Positions 36,536-44,837 of a DNA stretch of 64,000 nucleotides are shown here, piece by piece. Position numbers and translations under genes: made by a program. The number at the start of each line of letters is the position of its first letter. The stretch's first letter is position 1. The notes under the pieces were generated by a model. It was not told where the DNA came from. It made no database searches and was given only the letters and a program-made list of their open reading frames with translations. The stretch comes from Sporisorium sorghi (Eukaryota; Basidiomycota; Ustilaginomycetes; Ustilaginales; Ustilaginaceae). The stretch lies in assembly GCA_023212695.1 (NCBI GenBank), contig JALCCG010000004.1, positions 186,001 to 250,000 of the forward strand, in the 5' to 3' direction.

Positions 36536-37086
36536 GTTACGCTCCCAGCTTCCGTTTCCGGGAAAGGACGTCGATGTTTTCTTTTGTCATAAACATAGGC
36601 CACCAGCGTAATAACAGAAGATATCAGAAGGCTGAATAATATCAGAAGCATATTCCACCACGTCTGATCAGATATCCGATATAGTAAATGGAAGCCCGTA
36701 ATCTCATACCCATTTACCCATGCCGTTGTTAATGAGAAGGAAAATGCCAACTGGCAAATGACGTATACCGCAGCAAAAATAAGCGGATACTTCAGAAATC
36801 CCCACAACCTTCCTGTGCTGGTTCGCTCTCCGGAGTCTTTCGGAGCAGGGGTGGATTGACTGAGGTCACTTACTCTTGAAAAGCCTTGTACCTCTGCATA
36901 GTCTCTGACATAAATAATGGGAGAGTCCAGATCTTGAAGTCCCATCTCTCCGTGCTCCCTGCATGCCTCCAAGTGTTCCTGAATTTGGGCTACCACTTCT
37001 TCCATCTGATGAGGCGAAATATCGTAGTTTTTCAATTCTTGACGGACTATGGTTATAAATTGTTCTTCTTCATAGGATAGTATCAT
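36532..37086 (-). CDS. HAAS/DUF1700-type membrane protein
   Basis: 184 residues. The N-terminal helical domain (YEEEQFITIVRQELKNYDIS, then EVVAQIQEHLEACREHGE) is the HAAS/DUF1700 type found next to PadR regulators. Two C-terminal transmembrane helices follow (about 115-135 and 150-172). It probably acts in signalling or membrane stress with its PadR partner. The ATG at 37084-37086 overlaps the PadR 3' end by 17 bp and its stop overlaps the serine hydrolase start, so all three are coupled. Confidence 0.8.
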   Translation of the reverse strand: MILSYEEEQFITIVRQELKNYDISPHQMEEVVAQIQEHLEACREHGEMGLQDLDSPIIYVRDYAEVQGFSRVSDLSQSTPAPKDSGERTSTGRLWGFLKYPLIFAAVYVICQLAFSFSLTTAWVNGYEITGFHLLYRISDQTWWNMLLILFSLLISSVITLVAYVYDKRKHRRPFPETEAGSVT

Positions 37087-37456
37087 GATCTCCCGCTCTC
37101 CCGCTCTCCCGTTCCTCGCCGTTTGCATATAGCTGCACATTCGCTGATAACAGTGACCGAATATCCTGTTGCAGCTCCTGCCATTCCTGAATCTTGTTGT
37201 CCAGAAATCCCCTTCCATTTGGCGTTATTTCATAATACACTCTGGCCTTACCACTATCACTAAGTTCTCTTGTATCCGTGACCCACCTCTGGTCTTTCAG
37301 CTTCGACAAGATCGGATAAATGCTGCCTACTCCCTTCAATTTCAGTTGATGTTTCTCAAGCTCCTTCATAATCTCGTAACCGTAACTCTTGCCATTGCTC
37401 AGAATGGCCAACACACACATCTCCAAATGTCCTTTAATTAGACTTGTTCTATCCAT
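37070..37456 (-). CDS. PadR-family transcriptional regulator
   Basis: 128 residues, a small winged-HTH repressor. The signature LEMCVLAILSNGKSYGYEIMKELEKH (about 11-36), GSIYPILSKLKDQRWV and YYEITPNGRGFL are all present. The C-terminal part forms a dimerisation helix. It heads an operon with the HAAS and serine hydrolase genes. A perfect inverted repeat overlaps its promoter, so autorepression with induction by an envelope or xenobiotic signal is likely. Confidence 0.92.
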   Translation of the reverse strand: MDRTSLIKGHLEMCVLAILSNGKSYGYEIMKELEKHQLKLKGVGSIYPILSKLKDQRWVTDTRELSDSGKARVYYEITPNGRGFLDNKIQEWQELQQDIRSLLSANVQLYANGEERESGRAGDHDTIL

Positions 37457-37462
37457 GACATG

Positions 37463-37491
37463 AATTTAACAGAAATATATATCGGAATCAA
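37463..37491 (-). promoter_or_regulatory. Promoter of the PadR operon
   Basis: Minus strand: TTGATT (37486-37491), 17-bp spacer, TAAATT (37463-37468), just before the PadR start. Confidence 0.6.
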
Positions 37492-37503
37492 GTATATATT
37501 TCT
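37471..37503. promoter_or_regulatory. Probable PadR operator (perfect inverted repeat)
   Basis: AGAAATATATA (37471-37481) and TATATATTTCT (37493-37503) are perfect 11-bp arms 11 bp apart. The promoter -35 lies between the arms and one arm is in the spacer, so binding would block RNA polymerase. A half-site-like TATATTT recurs at 37510-37516. Confidence 0.65.
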
Positions 37504-37539
37504 AAGATGTATATTTGATCTCAAAAAATAAACATTAAA

Positions 37540-37577
37540 AAACCCGTTCAAGAGCTTATAGGCTCTTAAACGGGCTG
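37540..37577 (-). terminator. Terminator of the 88-residue gene
   Basis: Minus strand: CCCGTTTAAGAGC pairs with GCTCTTGAACGGG, followed by TTTTTT. Confidence 0.9.
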
Positions 37578-37591
37578 CACAGGATTTATAA

Positions 37592-37858
37592 CTACTTTTT
37601 AGCTGAACGAAGCTTGGACAGACGCTCCTGCTCCTCACCTAACAACTCTTCCGCCAATTCAACGGCGTTCGGATTCCCTTGTTCGATCACCTGATCGACC
37701 GCGCGTTCTGTGTGAGACAACGAATTCTCCGCTTGCTGAATTAACTGGTCTGTCGGATGCGACAATGCCGAAGATACGGCACGGTGCAGCTTCTCCACGG
37801 AATCAAGCGCACTGTTGCTGGGACTGTTGGAATGAAGACTGGAATCGTGACTGTTCAT
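37592..37858 (-). CDS. Small hypothetical helical protein
   Basis: 88 residues, Ser/Glu-rich and predicted mostly helical (LDSVEKLHRAVSSALSH, TERAVDQVIEQGNPNAVELAEELLGEEQERL). Asn/Ser-rich at the start. No recognised domain and no membrane segment. AAGGGAG lies 8 nt before the ATG at 37858; an in-frame ATG at 37876 has no site. Own terminator. Confidence 0.7.
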   Translation of the reverse strand: MNSHDSSLHSNSPSNSALDSVEKLHRAVSSALSHPTDQLIQQAENSLSHTERAVDQVIEQGNPNAVELAEELLGEEQERLSKLRSAKK

Positions 37859-37982
37859 GACGGAAACTCCCTTCAATAGTTGTTGGTTCCTGTTGCCCTC
37901 TTAGCATGGATGGCTGAGTCAGGAACTATACCCGCAGGATGGGAATTTCCGTGAATACTTCAACTTGAATGCATATGGATCG

Positions 37983-38204
37983 TTATTTGACAAACGCTAA
38001 CGCCTTCGCCAGCACCTCATCCTCTGTTGGTGCGCTGACATAGCGGCCGTTAATATAAATAAACGCGCGTTTGCCGCATGGACCGCAATAGGATTTACAG
38101 CCGATCTTAATATCGGCATCCGGGACCAATTTCTGAATCTTCGGGATCATTGTTTTCAACCTTGTGTGTCTGCATTTCTCGCAGACGCGGATATCGTTAG
38201 CCAT
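37983..38204 (-). CDS. DUF1450 protein, YuzB-like
   Basis: 73 residues. Two cysteine pairs, C-x-x-C in VCEKCRH (near residue 8) and CKSYCGPCGK (about 36-45), match the DUF1450/YuzB family, which resembles small thioredoxin-like ferredoxins. A metal or iron-sulfur centre is possible but unproven. It lies close to the HesB-like gene upstream on the same strand (30 bp), consistent with iron-sulfur or redox work. Confidence 0.85.
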   Translation of the reverse strand: MANDIRVCEKCRHTRLKTMIPKIQKLVPDADIKIGCKSYCGPCGKRAFIYINGRYVSAPTEDEVLAKALAFVK

Positions 38205-38234
38205 GGAATATTACCTTCTTCATTCTGAAGTGAC

Positions 38235-38537
38235 CTAGTGGTCGCCGTGATTGCCTTGGGTCGGATTTGTAATCACAAAACCTTCCTCAGGGAAATAAAG
38301 ATAGTCGATTTTGACACCGTCCAGGAAGGGTTGTCCAGCCTCCAAGATGACGTCGATCTCTTTATCTGTGGAGACAACGACATCCGTTTCCTTAGGTGTA
38401 TCCATGTCGAGCCCGTAATGGGCATGATCTCCATGCGCGTGGGTAACCACGACGCGAAGTTTCTTGCCCGTGTTCTCTTCCTTGTCCAGCTCTCGCTTTA
38501 TAACCTTGGCCGCATTGCGGGTAATTTTACATTTCAC
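38235..38537 (-). CDS. HesB/IscA-like protein (YneR-type)
   Basis: 100 residues, the HesB core fold (ITRNAAKVIKRELDKEE, then LRVVVTHAHGDHAHYGLDM). The three cysteines used by A-type iron-sulfur scaffolds are absent; instead there is a His/Asp-rich HAHGDHAH segment (about 33-40) and a C-terminal GNHGDH. This suggests a divergent member not acting as a classic cluster carrier. The start is GTG 38535-38537, after GAGGAG. Confidence 0.75.
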   Translation of the reverse strand: MKCKITRNAAKVIKRELDKEENTGKKLRVVVTHAHGDHAHYGLDMDTPKETDVVVSTDKEIDVILEAGQPFLDGVKIDYLYFPEEGFVITNPTQGNHGDH

Positions 38538-38668
38538 GTATATTCATCTCCTCACGGATGGTTCATTCAATATGTTATTGTAGACCCCAGCCGACTTTTT
38601 CGCAAGGGCCCTGTCTATTCCGGAGCCTGAATTCCGCCTATCGGGCACGCTTGCAGGTACCTTGTTAT

Positions 38669-38914
38669 CTAGCTGGGCAGACTCGGGTATTTGCGCTCGA
38701 CACGGGATACAAACCAGTTCATCAGCAGCATCGTAAATCCGATATCATCAATCGGCAGCAGAGGCATCAAGTCCGGCAGCACCCAGTACAGCGCAACTGG
38801 AATCAGGAATAACAGCTTGTCCCCTAGCGCAACCTGGGAAGAGGTCAAGTAACCGAATATCCGCTGGAATACGTGCGACCAGCGCCGAAGCGACCATAAT
38901 CTTCTCCACTTCAT
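38669..38914 (-). CDS. YkvA/DUF1232-like membrane protein
   Basis: 81 residues with one or two hydrophobic segments. It has the DUF1232 core KLLFLIPVALYWVLPDLMPLLPIDDIGF (aromatic PDLxPxxPIDD pattern), found in short membrane proteins of unknown role. GGAGG precedes the ATG at 38912-38914. Confidence 0.8.
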   Translation of the reverse strand: MKWRRLWSLRRWSHVFQRIFGYLTSSQVALGDKLLFLIPVALYWVLPDLMPLLPIDDIGFTMLLMNWFVSRVERKYPSLPS

Positions 38915-39115
38915 GGTGTTTCCCTCCATTTCAACTGCATGTCTATATATCATTACCCAATTCACGAATCTCTAAGAAAACCTTAGCATCACGGTATTCG
39001 AGACCCTTACATTCGGTATAGGCGAAAAGAGACCACTGCCATGATCCATTATAGCAGCGGCCGTCTTTCTCTGTATATGCTATACGTTGCAGTGCCTTTT
39101 TCGTTTCAAAACAGC

Positions 39116-40318
39116 CTATCTCAAAGACATGAACGCAGCCAGGACGGATCCCACCTCTACACACAGATCTTCGAAATCTTCGAGCGGCAGCGGATTAATG
39201 CCATAACCAATCTCCACCGTGAAACCCGGCTTCCGAAAATGCTGAATAAACCAATCTTTGTAACCCGCATCACTGCCCTGCAGCTTAACCGGACGATAAC
39301 CGCTTGCCTGACCCAATGTTCTGGCCATACCCTCGCTTTCCGGCGGCTCGTAATCCCGATAATTCCAATAGATCTCTTTCCCCTGACTATGAAGCGAGAT
39401 CGCACGATCCGGTGAGATGTCCAGGGTATGCTGATACAACACGATGGCTTCCGCCTCGCATAACGGTGCGCTTCCCGCATAATCCTGCGGCGAAGGCCTG
39501 ACCTTCCCCCTACGCGCCAATTCCTCATCCCAGTGGGCAGGGAATTGGTCTCCCAGATCTACACCGTTAATATTGGCTTTCCAGCGGCGAAAATCCTCAC
39601 GCCCGCTATTCCATTCAAGGAGACGCTCGTAATATGGATGAGAAGGCGTAACCCCTTCTTGTACAAGCTCTACGCCGTCCGGATTCGCCATCGGCACAAT
39701 CCATAATGTATAGTTTCGGTACCACTCATCCGGCTCATAAGAATAGACCGATGAACCTTCCGTCAAGGCTTGTGCGTATTCCTCCAGAAACCGCATCAGG
39801 CAGGGGCTCGTCATCCATTCATTGGCATGCAAAGCGGCATTGATGTGAAGGTTTTTAGGGCCTCTACCGATTTTAGCTGCATAAATCGGTTTGCCCATAA
39901 CACTCCTGCCGATGATACTCCACTCGATTGCAGGATAATGCAGCTGCATCTCTTGTATATCCCGCTCCAAATCCCGCGGTCCATATTCGCCGGATAATCG
40001 TATCCAATGTTTATGCGTTGTTGCCGGAAGGACAATCGTTTTTCCCTGTGGCAGATGGTTCGCCGATAACCCGGGGTTCAGCTCTTCCAGAGCTTCCTTC
40101 CGAAAACGAAAGGTTCCGGCAATACTATCAAAGGTATCATGTTCCTGAATAACATACCGTCGACGCAATGAAGTAGGAAGATATAACATTTGTCCCTGCT
40201 GGAGGTACGGCTGCTGCGCCGCCCATGGATTCGCCGTAATCAGCTGTTCAAACGCCAGACTGTATCTGGCCGCCACGCGTCTAAGCGTATCGCCTTTCTG
40301 TACGACATATTGCTGCAT
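39116..40318 (-). CDS. LysM-M14 peptidase (gamma-D-glutamyl-diaminopimelate peptidase type)
   Basis: 400 residues. Two LysM cell-wall modules (about 3-50 and 53-98: YVVQKGDTLRRVAARY, YVIQEHDTFDSIAG) precede a zinc carboxypeptidase M14 domain: NAALHANEWM (His and Glu ligands, about 165), SLHSQGKEIYW (third ligand His) and GFTVEIGYG (catalytic Glu, about 375). It matches B. subtilis YqgT and the sphaericus endopeptidase I, which cut peptidoglycan stem peptides during sporulation or germination. No signal peptide is seen, as in those homologues. Confidence 0.9.
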   Translation of the reverse strand: MQQYVVQKGDTLRRVAARYSLAFEQLITANPWAAQQPYLQQGQMLYLPTSLRRRYVIQEHDTFDSIAGTFRFRKEALEELNPGLSANHLPQGKTIVLPATTHKHWIRLSGEYGPRDLERDIQEMQLHYPAIEWSIIGRSVMGKPIYAAKIGRGPKNLHINAALHANEWMTSPCLMRFLEEYAQALTEGSSVYSYEPDEWYRNYTLWIVPMANPDGVELVQEGVTPSHPYYERLLEWNSGREDFRRWKANINGVDLGDQFPAHWDEELARRGKVRPSPQDYAGSAPLCEAEAIVLYQHTLDISPDRAISLHSQGKEIYWNYRDYEPPESEGMARTLGQASGYRPVKLQGSDAGYKDWFIQHFRKPGFTVEIGYGINPLPLEDFEDLCVEVGSVLAAFMSLR

Positions 40319-40504
40319 AATGGATTCCTTTCCGCGGCAAGGCCGCTTCGATTAGCGTCCATTCCATGTATATGAGCAGCTGGTTGTCCAACATGTATGC
40401 TGTGAAATTGAATAAGCAGACCGCTAAGGTGATATCCCTTGTCCGGCCTGCTTATGTTGATGACCTTCATCGTTCCTGGTAAGCCCAAGGAAATGAACCA
40501 TGGA

Positions 40505-41311
40505 TTATAGCTTCGTAATTTGCCAAACAACCGGCGTCCGTTTGATATGATCCCCGAGCCATTCCGTAGCGATGCTCTGGAAAATCACCGGATCTCCTGT
40601 ACAGAAGAATTGATGCACCGGGCTTTCCTCACTGCTTGCGAGTTGGCCTTTATCGTACAGAATGGTACTGACTTCACGTGCTGTCTCATCGGCGGAGCTG
40701 ATCAGCTTGACAGCCGGACCCATGACGGTCTGAATGGTATTCCTGAGAAACGGATAATGTGTGCAGCCCAGGATAAGGCAATCTATGGACGTGTCCTTGA
40801 TGCCTCTCAGGGATTCTTGCACAACCTGCAAGGATTCCTTAGAGCGAAATAATCCATGTTCGACGAGCGGCACCAGCTTAGGGCAGGCTTGGCTCTGCAC
40901 CTCGACATAAGGTGACAGCTGTTTCAGAGCCGCTGTATACGCTCCACTGCCAATGGTACCCGTTGTGCCGATCACGCCGACATTACCGGTCTTGGTTGCA
41001 CTGATTGCGGCTCTGGCACCGGGGTGAATAACACCGATTACCGGAACAGACACTTTAGACGAAATATAATCGAGCGCCGCCGCCGTTGCTGTATTACAGG
41101 CGATAACAATCATTTTGGGATCATATTGAATTAAATAATCTACAATTTGCTCCGTAAATAATCGGACTTCTTCCGGCGTACGGGGTCCGTAGGGTGCGCG
41201 GGCTGTATCTCCGAAATAAATAATCTTCTCTCTCGGGAGCTGTCTCATCACTTCTTTAGCGACAGTCAGCCCGCCCACACCCGAGTCTAGTATTGCGATT
41301 GCTTGCTGCAC
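40505..41311 (-). CDS. murI: Glutamate racemase
   Basis: 268 residues. It makes D-glutamate for peptidoglycan. The catalytic Asp/Cys pair is visible: LDSGVGGLTV (Asp near residue 8), IACNTATAAAL (Cys near 72) and LGCTHYPFLR (Cys near 184), plus YFGDTARAPYG. The start is GTG 41309-41311, after AAGGAAG; no ATG is available. It is close to the M14 peptidase gene, another peptidoglycan gene, on the same strand. Confidence 0.96.
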   Translation of the reverse strand: MQQAIAILDSGVGGLTVAKEVMRQLPREKIIYFGDTARAPYGPRTPEEVRLFTEQIVDYLIQYDPKMIVIACNTATAAALDYISSKVSVPVIGVIHPGARAAISATKTGNVGVIGTTGTIGSGAYTAALKQLSPYVEVQSQACPKLVPLVEHGLFRSKESLQVVQESLRGIKDTSIDCLILGCTHYPFLRNTIQTVMGPAVKLISSADETAREVSTILYDKGQLASSEESPVHQFFCTGDPVIFQSIATEWLGDHIKRTPVVWQITKL

Positions 41312-41540
41312 GAACCCACCGCTTCCTTCTTATCATATTCATGGTTTACAGTGATACCATATGTCATTTCGGATCGAAATGTACCTTAAATCTTACCCCA
41401 ATTTACCTTTGTCTTCAATAAGGACGCCGCTGTAGAGCCCTCCTCTTACTTTGTTCATGCAATTGTAGGACTCTTGTGCTATTCGTCAAACGTGGGTAGT
41501 TTATACTATAATGAGTGCGCATAGTAAAGGAGAATATCAC

Positions 41541-42638
41541 GTGAATGACAACATACATCCATCTGAACTTATCAAGTCGGCGGAACAATTTATCGGGCTC
41601 TGTTATGCAGAACTAAACCGGACTCAGGAAGAAGCGGAATCCCGGCTCATGGACATCCGCTCACAGATCGAGCTCACAGGTACATATGAGCATACGTCAG
41701 AGGAGCTGACGCACGGAGCCAAAATGGCCTGGCGAAACAGCAACCGCTGCATCGGCAGATTATTCTGGGATCGGCTCAAAGTAACCGATGCCAGACACTT
41801 GAGCAAGACTTCTGACGTCTTTTCGGAGCTTATCCGGCATATCGAGAATGCCACCAATGGCGGAAAGATCGTACCGACCATTACGATTTTCAAACCATCC
41901 CGTCCAGGTGAACCCCCGCTCACGATCAAAAACCATCAATTAATACGATATGCGGGCTACGAAACGCCTGACGGTACAGTAGGTGACCCGGCTTCCATAT
42001 CCTTCACGAAGGAATGCATGGAGCTTGGGTGGCAAGGTGATTTGACCCATCATGATGTCCTGCCGCTCGTTGTTCAGCAAGGCAACGAACCGCCGGAATG
42101 GCTGTCGATTCCACACTCCTCTGTACTGGAGGTTTCCTTGGAGCATCCGGAACTGCCGGACCTTATCGACCAGGAGTTAAAATGGTACGGGGTGCCCATC
42201 ATATCGGATATGCTGCTGGAGATCGGCGGAATTATGTATACGGCCGCCCCGTTTAATGGCTGGTATATGGGAACCGAGATTGGAGCCCGCAACTTGGCAG
42301 ATAAGGAACGTTACAACAAACTTCCGCTTATTGCCGAGCTTATGGGGCAGGATACGTCCAGCGAATCCACCTTGTGGCGGGATCGCGCACTGGTTGAACT
42401 GAATTATGCCGTGCTCTATTCCTTCAAAAAAGCAGGCGTCAGCATCGTAGATCACCATACGGCGGCGACCCAGTTCGGCTTGTTTGAACGACGGGAAGAG
42501 CAGGCGAAGCGTGAGCTTACCGGGGATTGGAGCTGGTTGATCCCTCCAGTCTCACCAGCGACAACGCATATTTTTCATAAATCCTATAATAACGAAATCC
42601 GTTCGCCGTATTTTCATTACAGGAACAAGGGGCAGTAA
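41541..42638 (+). CDS. nos: Nitric oxide synthase oxygenase
   Basis: 365 residues, the usual bacterial NOS length. It oxidises L-arginine to nitric oxide and citrulline using an external reductase. The heme-ligating Cys is in [14 protein letters not shown] (about residue 61). The Arg-binding region is [19 protein letters not shown] ([15 protein letters not shown], about 235-249), and [21 protein letters not shown] gives the pterin side. There is no reductase domain, as expected for bacteria. The start is GTG 41541 with AAAGGAG 8 nt upstream; an ATG at 41511 overlaps that site. Own terminator. Confidence 0.96.
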   Translation: MNDNIHPSELIKSAEQFIGLCYAELNRTQEEAESRLMDIRSQIELTGTYEHTSEELTHGAKMAWRNSNRCIGRLFWDRLKVTDARHLSKTSDVFSELIRHIENATNGGKIVPTITIFKPSRPGEPPLTIKNHQLIRYAGYETPDGTVGDPASISFTKECMELGWQGDLTHHDVLPLVVQQGNEPPEWLSIPHSSVLEVSLEHPELPDLIDQELKWYGVPIISDMLLEIGGIMYTAAPFNGWYMGTEIGARNLADKERYNKLPLIAELMGQDTSSESTLWRDRALVELNYAVLYSFKKAGVSIVDHHTAATQFGLFERREEQAKRELTGDWSWLIPPVSPATTHIFHKSYNNEIRSPYFHYRNKGQ

Positions 42639-42665
42639 TATCATCCCTCATCTCCAATTCACAGC

Positions 42666-42698
42666 AAAGCCGGGGTCTCAAATGAGACACCGGCTTTC
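42666..42698 (+). terminator. Terminator of nos
   Basis: AAGCCGG-GTCTC pairs with GAGAC-CCGGCTT around AAAT, followed by a weak T-run. Confidence 0.75.
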
Positions 42699-42762
42699 AT
42701 GTATTTTGGCATATTGCTTATCCTCATGAATGATGCGCTAGATACCGAATGCTAAACTCTTG

Positions 42763-43128
42763 TTAATCGTTGACCTTCACATCCGGAGTGTAGGACGCAA
42801 ACGGCTCTTCTTCAAAATCCTCGTCATCAAATGAAGAGACCTGCGCAACTTCTTCTTCAGCCAGCCAGCTCTCTTGCCGGTTACGCCATGACTGAATGTC
42901 GGAGATTACGTTCTCTGCCCGATCGGTCATGATCCCAATCAGATTAACGCCTTGCTCTCCTACCTTCTCCGCTACCTCCTGAACCTTGCTGCCGATACCC
43001 CGGGCGCCGTCAGCAATATCCCCTCGAAGCTCTTTGCCGGATTTCGGAGCCAGAAGAAGCGCTGTAACGGAACCTGCAACACTGCCGATCAATACTCCCC
43101 AGAGGAGTCCTTTGCCCTTCTCTTTCAT
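42763..43128 (-). CDS. YtxH-domain protein
   Basis: 121 residues. An N-terminal membrane helix (GLLWGVLIGSVAGSVTALLLAPKSGKELRGDI, about 7-38) is the YtxH/gas-vesicle-like domain, then a helical stalk and a strongly acidic C-terminus. B. subtilis YtxH belongs to a SigB-controlled stress cluster with YtxG. The adjacent DUF948 gene 15 bp upstream is the YtxG-like partner. Confidence 0.85.
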   Translation of the reverse strand: MKEKGKGLLWGVLIGSVAGSVTALLLAPKSGKELRGDIADGARGIGSKVQEVAEKVGEQGVNLIGIMTDRAENVISDIQSWRNRQESWLAEEEVAQVSSFDDEDFEEEPFASYTPDVKVND

Positions 43129-43143
43129 ATCCCATCTCTCCTT

Positions 43144-43596
43144 CTATTTGGCCTGCCCTTCGCCGGACTTGGAGGTGTACCTGCTCCATGAATGCCAGAG
43201 TGTCATCCCGGCATCCACCCATCGGAACATCTCCCCGATTTGACGTTCATTATCGAGGCGTGCACGTTCCAAATGCTCGATGGCGGTGATGGAGGCTTTT
43301 TTCCCTACGGCGTGAACGGTATCTGCCGTCTTGGCTACCGCCGATGCAGCATCAGTCATGGAAGCGGCAAAAGCCTCGCCAGCTGCCAGCTGACGCTGAA
43401 TCATCTCTAAAGAGACAGACGTTTGCCGGAGCACCTGCGAGGCCTCCTGTGCTAATTGAGTACTGTCTTCCTCAAGCCTGCTCAGCATGGCCTCGGTCCG
43501 GTTCAGCAGTTTCTTCATCGACAGCATCACGATGATCGCTGCTACCGCAATCAGAACGATGCCGAGGCCAGCCACCAGCGCACTCCACTCTGTCAT
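43144..43596 (-). CDS. DUF948 protein, YtxG-like
   Basis: 150 residues. One N-terminal transmembrane helix (about 7-27) followed by a long coiled coil (MKKLLNRTEAMLSRLEEDS through MIQRQLAAGE) typical of DUF948. It is probably a general-stress membrane protein acting with the YtxH gene just downstream. AGGAGG precedes the ATG. Confidence 0.85.
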   Translation of the reverse strand: MTEWSALVAGLGIVLIAVAAIIVMLSMKKLLNRTEAMLSRLEEDSTQLAQEASQVLRQTSVSLEMIQRQLAAGEAFAASMTDAASAVAKTADTVHAVGKKASITAIEHLERARLDNERQIGEMFRWVDAGMTLWHSWSRYTSKSGEGQAK

Positions 43597-43767
43597 AGGG
43601 AACTCCTCCTTTCGTCCGACCGGGCGAATGCCTAGTCGCTTGATGCATTATAAGCAGGATGGGCTTGTATTGACACAACATCACAAGTTTTTTTTATTTC
43701 CGGCAAGGAACAAAACCGGAATCGGCAGGGCTTCGGACAACGTGTGTTTATGGATGGATCCCCACAT

Positions 43768-43802
43768 AGAAACAGACCGCTCAAGGGATTCTTGGCGGTC
43801 TG
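43768..43802 (-). terminator. Terminator of the DUF86 gene
   Basis: Minus strand: CAGACCGC pairs with GCGGTCTG, then TTTCTAT. Confidence 0.65.
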
Positions 43803-43874
43803 CTGCGAATAGTTATAGAGTCGAGCCTATATTAACTAACATGGGAACTGCTTCTAAAGAGATACAGCAAGCAG

Positions 43875-44297
43875 TTAATACATTTCATTTTTCAGATAAT
43901 GGCGTACGTTCTCAGCAAACTGCTCCAGCACATCAGGCAGAGCGGCAGTTAAAGGATGAAGTGTATGCCTGTCCCATTCATAGTAGTCCTGAACGAGCGG
44001 TTTACGCAGTCTGACCAGCTCCAGCAGCACGGTATGAACCTCTTGAGGGAACACCTTTTCCTCATGGTTGATGTCCATAATATCCTCATAGCTGCTGGCA
44101 TCCCGCATAATAAACCCATCAATCAGATAACTTCCGACATCCGTAACGACCTCAATCGCCAGATGAAGCCCGCGCTCCTGTACCAAGCCAAGCACCAGGC
44201 CCCCATCCCATGATTGCGCCGCAGTCCGCAATCCTTCAGCTATTTCAGGGATCGCTTTCAGCCGCCGTTCAATTTGCTCTTGATTCACATAATACAC
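43875..44297 (-). CDS. DUF86 protein, YutE-like
   Basis: 140 residues, all helical. The sequence MYYVNQEQIERRL, then GLHLAIEVVTDVGSYLIDGFIMRDASSYEDIMDI matches B. subtilis YutE of the DUF86/HepT-like fold. The R-x4-H-x-Y ribonuclease motif of true HepT toxins is replaced (RKPLVQDYY, no His), and no MNT-type antitoxin is next to it, so a housekeeping or inactive member is more likely. Start GTG 44295-44297 after GGAGGAG. Confidence 0.8.
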   Translation of the reverse strand: MYYVNQEQIERRLKAIPEIAEGLRTAAQSWDGGLVLGLVQERGLHLAIEVVTDVGSYLIDGFIMRDASSYEDIMDINHEEKVFPQEVHTVLLELVRLRKPLVQDYYEWDRHTLHPLTAALPDVLEQFAENVRHYLKNEMY

Positions 44298-44342
44298 GGC
44301 AAATCTCCTCCAGCCTGTTGTTGTATGTCTATTGTAAACCGC

Positions 44343-44630
44343 CTACACTTCAAAATCGACGCTAAGCGTATGATCTTTCACCGTATTAATGTAACGGATG
44401 ACTTCCTGATGAACAGGATGAACGGCATAAGCCTGCAGATCTTCAAGGTTATCCACTTCAACTATCAAAGCCAAATCATAAGAGCGCTCGGAGCGAATAA
44501 CATCAGCCCCCGCTTCTATGGATCTGAGCATCGGGATCTTCCCATCCATGTCGCGCAGCACCTGAACCGTTTTCTCAATATTCTCAGCCGTCGGCTCCTT
44601 CAATTTAAAAAACACAATATGTTTAATCAT
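44343..44630 (-). CDS. Stress-responsive alpha/beta-barrel (Dabb) protein
   Basis: 95 residues. It begins MIKHIVFFKLKE, with RSYDLALIVEVDNLEDLQAYAVHPVHQEV (about 50-78) typical of dimeric Dabb proteins. Members may be olivetolic-acid-cyclase-like enzymes or stress proteins of unknown function. ATG 44628-44630 has GGAGG upstream. Confidence 0.88.
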   Translation of the reverse strand: MIKHIVFFKLKEPTAENIEKTVQVLRDMDGKIPMLRSIEAGADVIRSERSYDLALIVEVDNLEDLQAYAVHPVHQEVIRYINTVKDHTLSVDFEV

Positions 44631-44754
44631 CGCCCGTTCCTCCATCTCTCGCGTTTATGTAATTCTCCCGTATCTATCATAACCCGTTCGTCCAAAAAAA
44701 GAAATCGCTCTCACCTACATGCAGGCCGGTAAACCGTCCCGATACGGAGCCCGA

Positions 44755-44802
44755 GAAAACAAAACAGGAGCATCGTCCGGCTGCTGCCGGAACGCGCTCC
44801 TG
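44755..44802 (-). terminator. Terminator after the FAD dehydrogenase gene
   Basis: Minus strand: AGGAGCG arm and CCGGCAG-CAGC-CGG inner arm close on GCTCCT, followed by GTTTTGTTTTC. Confidence 0.7.
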
Positions 44803-44837
44803 ATAGAACTTCCTGTTCTTGATAATTGTCATTGATA

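Noticed and set aside
43875..44297. HepT-type toxin of a toxin-antitoxin pair
   Set aside because: The catalytic R-x4-H-x-Y histidine is missing and there is no MNT partner; it resembles YutE.
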